A DNA stretch of 64,000 nt, taken from positions 930,001-994,000 of the forward strand of contig CP019154.1 of assembly GCA_002844335.1 (NCBI GenBank), read 5' to 3'. A program made the position numbers and the translations under genes. Source of the DNA: Haloarcula taiwanensis (GTDB lineage Archaea > Halobacteriota > Halobacteria > Halobacteriales > Haloarculaceae). Below, piece after piece: positions 33,520 through 41,824 of the stretch. How positions within the stretch are numbered: the stretch's first letter is position 1; every line of letters starts with the position of its first letter. The notes under the pieces were generated by a model that was given only the letters and a program-made list of their open reading frames with translations, did no database searches and had not been told where the DNA came from.

Positions 33520-34550
33520 TGGGGTGGGACGGGTGAGTCACCGGTGGCCGTACGGGTCCGGTCAATGCCGTTTATGGCATCAAACCCGTTATTGAGTGAG
33601 ACGTTCATTTCACCGCTGGTGTCGTCGAAGTACAGGTGCGAGTGGGGATAGGCGATCTCGACGTCTGCATCTTCGAGCCGCTGCCAGACGTTTGTCTGGA
33701 CCTTCGAACGGACAGCGAGCAGTTTGTACGGTTCGGTCACCCAGTACCGGAGTGTCAGCAACACGCCGTGGTCAGCGAAATTGTTGATATACACTGTCGG
33801 CGAGGCGGGATATCGGGCCGCACCGACGCGGATGTCCGGCCCGCCGGAGATGACGTTGTCCACTTCCCGGGCCGCCGCTTCGATAAGAGTCCGCGCGACA
33901 GCGATGTCGCTTTCGTAGGTGACCAGCACATCGAGGGACAGCCGCGTCCGTGAGTCCTCCGCGGAGTAGTTGACGACATCCCGCTGGCGGATCTCCCCGT
34001 TGGGGATGACGAGAAACGTGTTGTCGAGGGTGAACACCTTCGTGTGTCTGAGCGTGATGTCCTCGACGAACCCTTGCTGGCCAGTGTCGGCGAGTTCGAT
34101 CATATCACCGATTTCGTAGGGCTGGTCGGCCAGCAGGAACACCCCAGAGATATAGCTGCCAAGGATCGGGGCGAGCACGACACCGACCACGGCCGTGAAC
34201 ACGGTGACCGAGAGGGCGATGTCACCCAGTTGGAGGCCGTAGATGTTCAGAATAGTCAGCAACGCGAAGACGTACACGCTGACACGGATGCCGCGCAGAA
34301 CCGTCCGGGTGAGGCTCGGCCGCCGGAACTGCCGAGCGACGCGTCGACCGAGAAGACGGACGAGAAGACGGGAGACAACGATTGCCAGCCCGATGACAAT
34401 CAGAGACCGCCCGATGTTCGCCACCCACACCGGAATCGAGAACGGGAGCAACCCACCGATGTCAGTCGCCACTTCTGTCGCCACTTCCGTCGCGGCTTCG
34501 GTCGGCGTCGGAGTGGGCGTCTGCAACGGCCAGACAGGGCCAAAACGCAT
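33489..34550 (-). CDS. MscS-family mechanosensitive ion channel
   Basis: The 353-residue protein has an N-terminal stretch rich in TP/TE repeats, about three membrane helices, the pore-lining helix with small residues (TVFTAVVGVVLAPILGSYIS), the beta domain (LADQPYEIGDMIELADTGQQ, LDNTFLVIPNGEIRQ) and the C-terminal alpha/beta vestibule. It releases osmolytes on hypo-osmotic shock. The small UspA gene is convergent with it and overlaps it. Confidence 0.92.
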   Translation of the reverse strand: MRFGPVWPLQTPTPTPTEAATEVATEVATDIGGLLPFSIPVWVANIGRSLIVIGLAIVVSRLLVRLLGRRVARQFRRPSLTRTVLRGIRVSVYVFALLTILNIYGLQLGDIALSVTVFTAVVGVVLAPILGSYISGVFLLADQPYEIGDMIELADTGQQGFVEDITLRHTKVFTLDNTFLVIPNGEIRQRDVVNYSAEDSRTRLSLDVLVTYESDIAVARTLIEAAAREVDNVISGGPDIRVGAARYPASPTVYINNFADHGVLLTLRYWVTEPYKLLAVRSKVQTNVWQRLEDADVEIAYPHSHLYFDDTSGEMNVSLNNGFDAINGIDRTRTATGDSPVPPHQDPDDLADE

Positions 34551-34627
34551 GCCAGGGATTCAACCCCGCCACGAGAAAAGGATTCCCCTCCCGAACTACT
34601 TAGCCCTCGCACTCCGACTGACCGACT

Positions 34628-35362
34628 ATGTCTTCCGATGACATTTCGGTGGTCCTCTCAGATGACCGGCAACCGGTCGATACGCTGGTAATCGGTGTCT
34701 CTGAGTACGGGCTGGCTGGCCTCACCGCCGTCGATTATCTCGCCGACCAAGACTCGATGCACAAGGTCGGCCACCTGCGGACGACGGAACCGCCGTTCAT
34801 CACGCCCTTCGAGAACGGGACCCCGAGACACCACACGCGGCTGTACGCGGACGAGGCAGCGTCGTTTGCCGTCGTCGTGGGTGAGCGGTTCGTACCGCCG
34901 GCCCAGGCTGGAGCGCTCGCCGCGGCAATCACGACTGCTGGGAGAAAACTAGATGCTTCGAACATGACGATGCTCACCGGCGCTCCCGTCGCACACGGCC
35001 CGGAAGACCACGTTCCGTTCTACATCGCAACGCCAGCGTACCGGGACTCGTATCTCGACGACACCGACATCAGGCCGATGGGGAACGGATTTCTCGATGG
35101 ACTGAGTGCGGAGCTAGTCGCGCGAGGCATTGATGAGTCGTTTCCGACCGGCGTGTTTACGACGCCGACTCACCCGCAAGCGCCCGACGCGGCCGCCGCA
35201 ATCAGACTGCTCACCGCGCTGGGAGCGGCCCACGCAATCGACATCGACACCGGGCCGCTGGAAGCCTTCGCCGCGAACATCGAAGCCCACTACCAGGCGC
35301 TCGCAGAGCGGATGGAGGCGGCCGATTCCGAGCAGCTCCTAGATGACCGAATGTACATGTAA
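34628..35362 (+). CDS. PAC2 family protein (proteasome assembly chaperone-like)
   Basis: The 244-residue protein has the PAC2 pattern: a nucleoside-phosphorylase-like fold with LVIGVSEYGLAGLTAVDYL, FAVVVGERFVPPAQAGALA, MTMLTGAPVAHG and MGNGFLDGLSAELVARG, and the SFPTGVFTTPTHPQAPDAAA segment. Archaeal PAC2 members include the proteasome-assembly factor PbaB/PbaA group and uncharacterised relatives. No proteasome gene is nearby. Confidence 0.82.
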   Translation: MSSDDISVVLSDDRQPVDTLVIGVSEYGLAGLTAVDYLADQDSMHKVGHLRTTEPPFITPFENGTPRHHTRLYADEAASFAVVVGERFVPPAQAGALAAAITTAGRKLDASNMTMLTGAPVAHGPEDHVPFYIATPAYRDSYLDDTDIRPMGNGFLDGLSAELVARGIDESFPTGVFTTPTHPQAPDAAAAIRLLTALGAAHAIDIDTGPLEAFAANIEAHYQALAERMEAADSEQLLDDRMYM

Positions 35363-35487
35363 AAGGCAATATCTGGAACAAATATCCACAATTCGGGGAA
35401 TTTAAACTATGGTAATTCCACATCGTGCGTGAACAATCAAACATTCTGCCGACACATTTTTCAGCCTACAGCGCATTCTTTTCCTTG

Positions 35488-35682
35488 ATGACCTCCACCG
35501 AAATCTACACGACCAGCGCGGTCGATTCAGACCCCCCACCACAGACACGGTCCAAGACATCGCTGTTCTGTCCCGACTGTGGGCACGAGAGCGCAGTGAC
35601 TGGCGACTGGACAGCCAAAGCAACCGAGAACAGTTTGGAGCTCCGGTGTCCGGACTGTGACGCCGTCGTCCAGCAGCGGTAG
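35488..35682 (+). CDS. 64-residue zinc-ribbon protein
   Basis: The protein starts MTSTEIYTTSAVDSDPPPQT and has CPDCGHESAVTGDW and RCPDCDAVVQQR, a single four-cysteine zinc ribbon of the type seen in many haloarchaeal micro-proteins. The function is unknown. A T-rich element near 35455 may be its TATA box. The ATG at 35488 is preferred; the open frame back to 35425 gives non-conserved sequence. Confidence 0.65.
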   Translation: MTSTEIYTTSAVDSDPPPQTRSKTSLFCPDCGHESAVTGDWTAKATENSLELRCPDCDAVVQQR

Positions 35683-35691
35683 ACTACGTAC

Positions 35692-35913
35692 TTACCTCTC
35701 GTCATCTGTAGACGAGGAACGACTGGCGTTCTCAGCAGTCGGATTCACCCTGATGAACTCAGCAGCGAGATACACCACTGCGCCAGTGGCCAGTATGAGC
35801 AAGTAGCTCGCTTCTGAGGCACTCTGCAGGCTCACTCCAACAGTGGCAAGCGTTACAACAAGTACCGCGGTACACCGACGGATCGTCTGGCGGAGGAGGG
35901 CAGTGTCGTCCAT
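35692..35913 (-). CDS. small membrane protein, two helices
   Basis: The 73-residue protein starts MDDTALLRQTIRRCTAVLVV and has two hydrophobic segments (TAVLVVTLATVGVSLQ and YLLILATGAVVYLAAEFI) with a polar tail rich in serine. It is convergent with the zinc-ribbon gene, 9 bp apart. No family is recognised. Confidence 0.5.
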   Translation of the reverse strand: MDDTALLRQTIRRCTAVLVVTLATVGVSLQSASEASYLLILATGAVVYLAAEFIRVNPTAENASRSSSTDDER

Positions 35914-36012
35914 ACGTGGCTTCTTCACTGCCAGCAACAAGAATCTTCGACCTCGCTTTTCGGTACTAGAACCCGCCCTGCTGGCTCTCGAACGAACGTA
36001 CAGCGCCCCGTC

Positions 36013-36864
36013 TCAGTACTCGTGGATCCCGTCGTCAGTGACGACCGTATCCAGCAGCTGCGTCGGCGTCGCGTCGTAGGCCGGGTTTGCGACCTCGAAT
36101 CCGTCTGCGGGCTCCCGGAGTACTTCCGACGGCGACCGAATCTCGTTCTCGAAGGCGAAGGCCCCGTCGACGTATTTCGCGGCAGCCCCGACCACCGTTA
36201 CCGGAACGTCGTTGTCCGCCGCCGCTGTCGCAATCGGATACGTGCCGATGCGGTTGTACAGCGTGTCGTCGACGATGCAGTCCATGCCGACGAGCACGCG
36301 GTCGACCTCTGACATGAAGTGGCCGGCGGCGCTGTCGACGATGAGCGTCACGTCGACCCCGTCCCGGTCGGAGAGGTGGCGCGTCATCTTTCGGCCGAGG
36401 AAGCGCGGTCGTGACTCCGTAACGTACACCTCGAAGCTGTGGCCGGCTTCGATAGCGTCGTCGATGGCCGCAAGGACCGTCGAGGAGAAGTCATGTGTCA
36501 ACAGCACGTCGTCATCGGCAATCTCCGACACGGCGCGTGCCGCGGCGCGGTCTTTCGACGACTCTACAGAGTCGATAACGTCGTCGATAGCCTCGTTCGT
36601 CAGTTCCTTGGCGGCCGCCACGTCGTCGGGCTCCGCATCTGAGACGGTGTTCACGATCCGGTGCTGGGTCGTATGGAGGGAGGCATGCGAGGGGTTCGCT
36701 CGTCGGAGGGCGCTGCTGTTCCGGTCGAGCGAGCGGAGGTAATCCTCGACCGTCGGGTACTCCCTGTCAGTCAGGTCCCGGAGTGCCTGGGCAGCTTTGA
36801 CTGCGACCACGGAGGAACTGTGGGTCTGCATCTCCGAGATCTCCTCGACAGTCTCGTCTATCAT
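36013..36864 (-). CDS. eIF2B-alpha/beta/delta-like protein
   Basis: The 283-residue protein has a helical N-terminus and a Rossmann-like C-terminal domain with VYVTESRPRFLGRKM, DVTLIVDSAAGHFM, VLVGMDCIVDDTLYNRIGT and VPVTVVGAAAKY, the pattern of the eIF2B/methylthioribose-phosphate isomerase/ribose-1,5-bisphosphate isomerase family. D195 (in GMDC) matches the conserved catalytic aspartate, but the THC segment that carries the isomerase cysteine reads THDFSS here (D125). It may therefore not be an isomerase. Haloarchaeal genomes usually label such genes as eIF2B-like. Confidence 0.82.
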   Translation of the reverse strand: MIDETVEEISEMQTHSSSVVAVKAAQALRDLTDREYPTVEDYLRSLDRNSSALRRANPSHASLHTTQHRIVNTVSDAEPDDVAAAKELTNEAIDDVIDSVESSKDRAAARAVSEIADDDVLLTHDFSSTVLAAIDDAIEAGHSFEVYVTESRPRFLGRKMTRHLSDRDGVDVTLIVDSAAGHFMSEVDRVLVGMDCIVDDTLYNRIGTYPIATAAADNDVPVTVVGAAAKYVDGAFAFENEIRSPSEVLREPADGFEVANPAYDATPTQLLDTVVTDDGIHEY

Positions 36865-36938
36865 ACCGGTGGCTGTGAGTTGGACCGATATGTGTCTTCC
36901 CCTCGCCGTCGAACAGCATTTAACGCCGTCTCACATTA

Positions 36939-36946
36939 GGGGTGAT
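36939..36946 (+). promoter_or_regulatory. Shine-Dalgarno for the pilin-like gene
   Basis: GGGGTGAT ends 8 bases before the ATG at 36955 and pairs well with the 16S 3' end. A TATA-like atttaac (36918-36924) lies further upstream, so this gene has a short leader, unlike many neighbours. Confidence 0.5.
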
Positions 36947-36954
36947 AGACGCCT

Positions 36955-37386
36955 ATGGGACGGCTCAGCACTGACACGGTCGGGATGACAGAGGGCATCG
37001 GCGTCGCCGTACTCGTCGGGATGACGCTACTCGTGACGGCGATTGTCGGGCTGAACGTCCTCGTCATCGAGGACGATGACGGCGGCGGCCCGCAGGCGAA
37101 CTTCAGCTACGACTACGTCGAGGACAACGAACTGCTCATCGTCACACACGAACGCGGCGACGAGTTCGAAGCCGGGAACGTCGAATTCGAAGGGCCGAGC
37201 CAGACAGTCACCTGGGCCCAAGTGGCGAGCCGCGAGCCCGACGCGATGATCGGCCCGGGCGATATCGCACAGTTGAGCAGCGGCAACGCCTATGGGCGGC
37301 GCGTTGGCGCTCGTGACACGATCACGATATACCACAACGCGAGCGGGAATCGGACTCAGTTGGACCAGTGGGACGGCGCGAACTGA
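36955..37386 (+). CDS. archaeal type IV pilin-like protein (DUF1628 type)
   Basis: The 143-residue protein begins MGRLSTDTVGMTEGIGVAVL and has one N-terminal hydrophobic helix (IGVAVLVGMTLLVTAIVGL) followed by an extracellular domain of alternating strands. The pre-helix TEGIGVAVLVGM resembles the archaeal Pilin_N region, although the canonical class III cleavage motif is not certain. DUF1628-type proteins are surface pilin-like or adhesion-related subunits. No pilus machinery is adjacent. Confidence 0.75.
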   Translation: MGRLSTDTVGMTEGIGVAVLVGMTLLVTAIVGLNVLVIEDDDGGGPQANFSYDYVEDNELLIVTHERGDEFEAGNVEFEGPSQTVTWAQVASREPDAMIGPGDIAQLSSGNAYGRRVGARDTITIYHNASGNRTQLDQWDGAN

Positions 37387-37409
37387 CCTGCGGGACTGCT
37401 GTGGCCTGC

Positions 37410-38504
37410 TCAGTCAGCCGACACGACGGTCTCCCGGTCGCTCTGTGCCGGTCGACCGAACCAGTCATCGAACGAGAGCGGCCCAGCACCCATCGTGAAC
37501 ACCGCCGAGGCCATCCCGAACAGCGTGATGTGCGCGAGTACCGGGTCGTCCGGGAGTCCGAACAGCGTCGTGGTAAACAGGACAAAGGACACGGCCGCGG
37601 CCCCGCGAGTCATGAAGCCGAGTATCAACACCAGTCCGACCAGCATCTCGGTCAGGCCGGCCCCGAGCACCCACATCCCGGGGTCGACGGGGACGACGGC
37701 AGTGAGGTCGTACTTTTCTACGACCAGAAGCGCCTGACCGGGTTCGGCGAGCTTCTGGAACAGTCCGAGATAGATGAACGTCACACCCATGCCGATCCGG
37801 ACGATGACCGGGACGTACTCGCGGTACGGTGTTGTTACCGAGTCCAGAAAGCCCTTCAGATGGTGAACCGGGTCGATGCGGCCGTAATAGGTCCCGTCAG
37901 TGCTGGCGACCTGCTGGAGCATGTGGTCAGCGCTCGGGCGACCACCGCCAAGAATCAATAGCGCCAGAAACGCCGGCACGTACTCCATAGCGAGAATGAC
38001 GCCGAGGTCGACGCTCAGCGCCCAGCCGTAGGTCACTAGCCCGACCGCCGTGACGATACGGGTCGCGAGTCCGAACAAGAGCGTGAAACCCAACCCGATG
38101 AACAGGATGCGGACAGCCGGGCTCGTGGCGGGGTCAAACGTCACTGTCGGGGCGAACAGATACCCCTGAAAACCGGCACCGACGAGTGGCAGTCCAACGC
38201 TGAGTCGGAGCATCCACGGGACGAGGTCCGCGTAGCCGACGAGTACGTCCCGGAGGATGACGATGTCCGCAATCGTCGGCCGGACCCGGAGATACGCTAC
38301 GAGGCCGACAGTCACGGCCACGCCCGAGACGCCGAAAACCGCCGCGTTCACCGGATTAGACAGCACGGATATCGCAAACGCTACCGCGTCAAGGGCCTCG
38401 CCCGGCCCGTCCGTCACGTAGTCGACGTGTGCCGCCGCGGGTCGCGACAGGAGAGCGAGCGTGAGGACGGCGGTGCCGATAAAACTCGGTACGCGTGTGT
38501 CCAT
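37410..38504 (-). CDS. DoxX-family membrane protein with two DoxX-like halves
   Basis: The 364-residue protein starts MDTRVPSFIGTAVLTLALLS with a signal-like helix ending AAAHVDYV, so a small extracytoplasmic segment is likely. About nine more helices follow in two similar sets: WMLRLSVGLPLVGAGFQGYL and VIVRIGMGVTFIYLGLFQKL both match the opening helix of DoxX domains. DoxX proteins are linked to terminal oxidases and sulfur/redox homeostasis. The start is the ATG at 38504; the much longer open frame to 39629 is antisense to the next two genes. Confidence 0.83.
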   Translation of the reverse strand: MDTRVPSFIGTAVLTLALLSRPAAAHVDYVTDGPGEALDAVAFAISVLSNPVNAAVFGVSGVAVTVGLVAYLRVRPTIADIVILRDVLVGYADLVPWMLRLSVGLPLVGAGFQGYLFAPTVTFDPATSPAVRILFIGLGFTLLFGLATRIVTAVGLVTYGWALSVDLGVILAMEYVPAFLALLILGGGRPSADHMLQQVASTDGTYYGRIDPVHHLKGFLDSVTTPYREYVPVIVRIGMGVTFIYLGLFQKLAEPGQALLVVEKYDLTAVVPVDPGMWVLGAGLTEMLVGLVLILGFMTRGAAAVSFVLFTTTLFGLPDDPVLAHITLFGMASAVFTMGAGPLSFDDWFGRPAQSDRETVVSAD

Positions 38505-38591
38505 ACCTGAGAATTCGTGTGCTATCCACCTAACCCTGTTCGTCCGGTTCGCGGCGCTGGGCGTTGAGATACCCCTCTCTGTAGGCGGTGG

Positions 38592-38600
38592 AATTATATC
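38592..38600 (+). promoter_or_regulatory. TATA box for the GNAT gene
   Basis: The sequence aattatatc lies about 29 bases before the GTG at 38625, consistent with a leaderless transcript that starts at a GTG codon. Confidence 0.45.
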
Positions 38601-38624
38601 CACGCCTCTACTACTTATACGGCA

Positions 38625-39104
38625 GTGAGCGTCAATATCGAGACACAGATCGTCGAACGCGGGGACGACGAACACGTCGACGCGGCGTGGCGGCTCAAGG
38701 AGGACATCCGCGAGGCTGACGGCGTCCTCCGGCAGCGACGGGGGTTCTTTCGTGACGCCTACCGACGGTCGACCACCTATCTCTACATCGACCGCTCCAG
38801 AGACCGCCTCATCGGCTTCGCCGCAGTTCGACGCGACGGCTACATTCTCTTTCTCGCAGTCGACGACGAGTACAGGGGCCACGGCTTCGGCAAGCGACTC
38901 GTCGCTCGCGTCGCCGAGGACTACGGCAGCGTGACCTGCCACGCCCGGGCGACGAATCGGGAGGCACTCGGCTTCTACAAACACATCGGCTTCGAGATTA
39001 CACGGCGCATCGACAACTACTACGAGGACGGCGGCGACGCATACTACCTCAAACTTGGAGAGGACTCGATTACGGACAAACTGTCGAAGTTCCTGCGCGG
39101 TTAA
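38625..39104 (+). CDS. GNAT-family N-acetyltransferase (RimI-like)
   Basis: The 159-residue protein has the GNAT core: YLYIDRSRDRLIGFAAVRRD, the acetyl-CoA binding VDDEYRGHGFGKRLV (R/Q-x-x-G-x-G/A), and ATNREALGFYKHIGFEITRR. The target may be a protein N-terminus or a small molecule. It starts with GTG at 38625, directly upstream of priS (40 bp). Confidence 0.9.
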   Translation: MSVNIETQIVERGDDEHVDAAWRLKEDIREADGVLRQRRGFFRDAYRRSTTYLYIDRSRDRLIGFAAVRRDGYILFLAVDDEYRGHGFGKRLVARVAEDYGSVTCHARATNREALGFYKHIGFEITRRIDNYYEDGGDAYYLKLGEDSITDKLSKFLRG

Positions 39105-39143
39105 GCGAACGCTTTTCAAGGGACCTCCCCAAGCAGGTAGCCG

Positions 39144-40322
39144 ATGGAAGAGCGGACCCGCGCGTACCTCCGTGGCCGGTTCGGCGACCACTACCGCCAG
39201 GCATCCGTAACGCCGCCGCCGGCCGCAAACGAACGCGAATGGGGGTTCATCCCGTGGACTGAGGGCCCCGGCGAGACGATGGTCCGCCATCGCTCGCTGC
39301 TGGACCTCGGCGAAATTGAGGACTTCCTCGGCCGGCGGAAGCCCCGCCACGTCTACTTCTCCGCGGGCCGCTACGACGAACCGAGCGCCTCCACCATGTC
39401 CGAGAAGGGCTGGCGCTCCTCGGACCTCGTGTTCGACCTCGACGCCGACCACCTGCCCAGCGTCGTGCTGGGCGAGGACAGCTACGCCGAGATGCTCGAA
39501 AAGTGCAAGGACGCGCTGTTGCGGCTGCTCGACTTCCTGGAGGACGACTTCGGCTTCGAGGACCTGACGGTCGTCTTCTCCGGCGGTCGCGGCTACCACG
39601 TCCACGTCCGCGACGAGCGCATCCGCCACCTCGAACGGGACGCGCGCCGGGAAATCGTCGACTACGTCCGCGGCATCGGGCTGGAGTTCGACGAACTCGT
39701 CGACGAGGAGGCCGTCGCCGGCACGGCTGGCCGGTCCAGCCCGGCCCAGAAGCGGACGCTCTCAACGGAAGGCGGCTGGAGCGCTCGCGCCCACCGCCAC
39801 ATGCTCGCCGTCGTCGACGACCTGCTAGCGATGGAGGAGGCCGACGCGCTGGACCGACTGCAGGAGTACGACGGCATCGGCGAGGGGAAGGCGACGGCGG
39901 CGCTGAACGCCGCCCGGTCGAACTACGAGCAACTGGAGGCCGGCAACATCGACGTGCATCCGGCGTTCTACCAGTTGGCGAAGATTCTGCTCCACGAGGT
40001 CGTCGCGGCGGACAACGCGCCGATAGACGAGCCGGTGACAACGGACACGAACCGACTCATCCGCCTGCCTGGCTCGCTACACGGCGGCAGCGGGCTGGAA
40101 GTCCAGCGTATCGACCGCGAGGACCTCGACGCGTTCGACCCGCTGGTCGACCCCGTCCCGGAGACGTTCCGAGGTCACGACATCACCGTCGAGGTGACCG
40201 ACGGCGGGCTTGTCGAACTGGATGGCGATAGCTTTACACTGGAGGCGGGTAATCAGACTGTACCAGAGCACGTGGGCGTGTTTCTCATGGCCCGCGGGCG
40301 TGCCGAGAAGGGGAAGGAATGA
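39144..40322 (+). CDS. priS: DNA primase small (catalytic) subunit PriS
   Basis: The 392-residue protein has the archaeo-eukaryotic primase core: RHVYFSAGRYDEPS, DLVFDLDADH with the catalytic aspartates D98 and D100, and FSGGRGYHVHVRD with the SGGRGxH nucleotide motif. It makes RNA/DNA primers for replication with the large subunit PriL, encoded elsewhere. Its stop overlaps the GINS gene by 4 bp (ATGA), a replication operon also seen in other archaea. Confidence 0.96.
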   Translation: MEERTRAYLRGRFGDHYRQASVTPPPAANEREWGFIPWTEGPGETMVRHRSLLDLGEIEDFLGRRKPRHVYFSAGRYDEPSASTMSEKGWRSSDLVFDLDADHLPSVVLGEDSYAEMLEKCKDALLRLLDFLEDDFGFEDLTVVFSGGRGYHVHVRDERIRHLERDARREIVDYVRGIGLEFDELVDEEAVAGTAGRSSPAQKRTLSTEGGWSARAHRHMLAVVDDLLAMEEADALDRLQEYDGIGEGKATAALNAARSNYEQLEAGNIDVHPAFYQLAKILLHEVVAADNAPIDEPVTTDTNRLIRLPGSLHGGSGLEVQRIDREDLDAFDPLVDPVPETFRGHDITVEVTDGGLVELDGDSFTLEAGNQTVPEHVGVFLMARGRAEKGKE

Positions 40323-41263
40323 ACGTAGACGAGCTCCAGTCCGTCCAATCGCGCGAACGCCAGACAGATCAGCTTCAGCAGCTGCGCGAGACGTTCTACG
40401 AGGACGCCGGACAGTTCATTCAACAGCTCCGGACCGAGCGCGAGCGCGCGGCCGAGCGCGCCGAGGACCCGTTCGACTCCCCCGAGGTCAACCGCCTGAC
40501 CGACGACATCAAGACCGCAGAACAGACTGTCGAGGCCGTCTACGAGCGCCGCGTCGGCAAGATAGTCAAGATGGCGTCACTGGCCGCGGCGGACATGCCG
40601 ACCGAGGACGACGGCCTCACGCGGGAGGAGCGGGACCTGTTCGAAACGATGGTCGATGCTATCGAATCCAATCGGGGTCACGTCCTTGACGTGATCGCCG
40701 GCGAGGCCCCGACCGGCGCGGTCGGCGACGAGCCGAAATCCGATGAGCGACAGGCCTCCGATCCGGAGCCACACCAGACGGCGAACGAACCGGCAGCCAA
40801 TGAGTCCGAGCCGGTATCGACACCGGACTCGGGCGTCGACGCGGCTGACATGATGGGCAGCGGCGGAGACCAGTCGCCGCCAGCGGCGGACTCCGACCCA
40901 CCGACGCCGCCGCCCGAGCTAGACACGGACAGCAATCCCACTGCCGCCGGACAGTCCAACCCGGCGGACGTGCCGGCCGAAGACGACGTTCCGGTCCCAC
41001 CGGCCGAAGCCGGCGCTGAGTCCGACCCCGAACCGGGAACGGACCCGACACAGGCCGACGGCGGCCGGCAGTCACCAGGCGGTTCTGATACGTCCGGGGC
41101 CGCCGACGTGGACCGACGAATGGTGCGCATTACGGACGACGTGGGCGAGATATTCGGCGTCGACCAGCGCGAGTACGACCTCTCGACCGACGACGTGGTG
41201 ACGCTGCCAGCCGACAACGCTGACCCGCTGGTCGAACAGGACGCTGCCGAGCCGTTAGAGTAA
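40319..41263 (+). CDS. gins51: GINS complex subunit (Gins51/Gins15 type) with long acidic linker
   Basis: The 314-residue protein has an N-terminal helical A domain (about 1-125, LQQLRETFYEDAGQFIQQLR and ERDLFETMVDAIESNRG) and a short beta B domain at about 265-305 (MVRITDDVGEIFGVDQREYD). Between them lies an acidic, proline-rich, low-complexity linker of about 135 residues. A before B is the Sld5/Psf1 order of the Gins51 family. It bridges MCM helicase and primase/polymerase at the fork. It overlaps priS by 4 bp. Confidence 0.85.
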   Translation: MNVDELQSVQSRERQTDQLQQLRETFYEDAGQFIQQLRTERERAAERAEDPFDSPEVNRLTDDIKTAEQTVEAVYERRVGKIVKMASLAAADMPTEDDGLTREERDLFETMVDAIESNRGHVLDVIAGEAPTGAVGDEPKSDERQASDPEPHQTANEPAANESEPVSTPDSGVDAADMMGSGGDQSPPAADSDPPTPPPELDTDSNPTAAGQSNPADVPAEDDVPVPPAEAGAESDPEPGTDPTQADGGRQSPGGSDTSGAADVDRRMVRITDDVGEIFGVDQREYDLSTDDVVTLPADNADPLVEQDAAEPLE

Positions 41264-41333
41264 GCCGGCCGGTGGAAGGAACTGGCCGCTGTACGAAGCG
41301 CCGCCCGACGAACTGCTTCGTGGCGGCGATGGG

Positions 41334-41343
41334 CTATTTATAT
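41334..41343 (+). promoter_or_regulatory. TATA box for the membrane protein at 41365
   Basis: The sequence ctatttatat lies about 26 bases before the ATG at 41365, suggesting a leaderless transcript. Confidence 0.5.
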
Positions 41344-41364
41344 TGAGTCGTCAAGCTGATACGT

Positions 41365-41793
41365 ATGAACACGCACGTCCGAATCGTCGTTGCCTTGCTT
41401 CTCGGTGCACTCGTGTTCGCAGTCACAACCGTCGCAGTGACCGCCGGCTTCGAACCGGGGATAGAGTTCTCGCTGCTCATCGGGTTCCCTGTGGGCGTTT
41501 CAGCCGGTCTGACGGCGCTGTTTGCCGGCTACGTCCTGCTGTGGTACCGCGACCTGGCGGCCGCGGGTACGGTCTCCGAGCGCGCGGTTCGCCTTCGACT
41601 GGCCGCGCTGGCGACCGTCGCTGACTTATTCGTCGTTACTGCGGCCGGCGTTACCATCTACACACTCGCGGATGGCAGTACAGGTATCGGACTGCTGGTC
41701 GCGGGACTCCCGGTGACACTTCCGCTGGCTGCCGTCGTCGGGTATCTCACCGCCGGTCGCAGGCGTCGCGGACAGGGTTGGTTCCGAACGTAG
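41365..41793 (+). CDS. small integral membrane protein
   Basis: The 142-residue protein has four hydrophobic helices (VALLLGALVFAVTTVAVTAG, VGVSAGLTALFAGYVLLW, ATVADLFVVTAAGVTIYTL, GLLVAGLPVTLPLAAVVGYL) and a basic C-terminus (GRRRRGQGWFR) that would face the cytoplasm. No family is recognised. It may be a haloarchaeal-specific membrane protein. Confidence 0.7.
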   Translation: MNTHVRIVVALLLGALVFAVTTVAVTAGFEPGIEFSLLIGFPVGVSAGLTALFAGYVLLWYRDLAAAGTVSERAVRLRLAALATVADLFVVTAAGVTIYTLADGSTGIGLLVAGLPVTLPLAAVVGYLTAGRRRRGQGWFRT

Positions 41794-41824
41794 TGACGCG
41801 CGCTGCCACAACCGCTGAACCGGC

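Noticed and set aside
38505-39629. Open frame of more than 370 codons on the minus strand upstream of the DoxX gene
   Set aside because: It is antisense to the GNAT gene and priS, has no start-site signal or domain, and arises from the GC-rich codon bias that keeps the antisense frame open. The DoxX gene starts at 38504.
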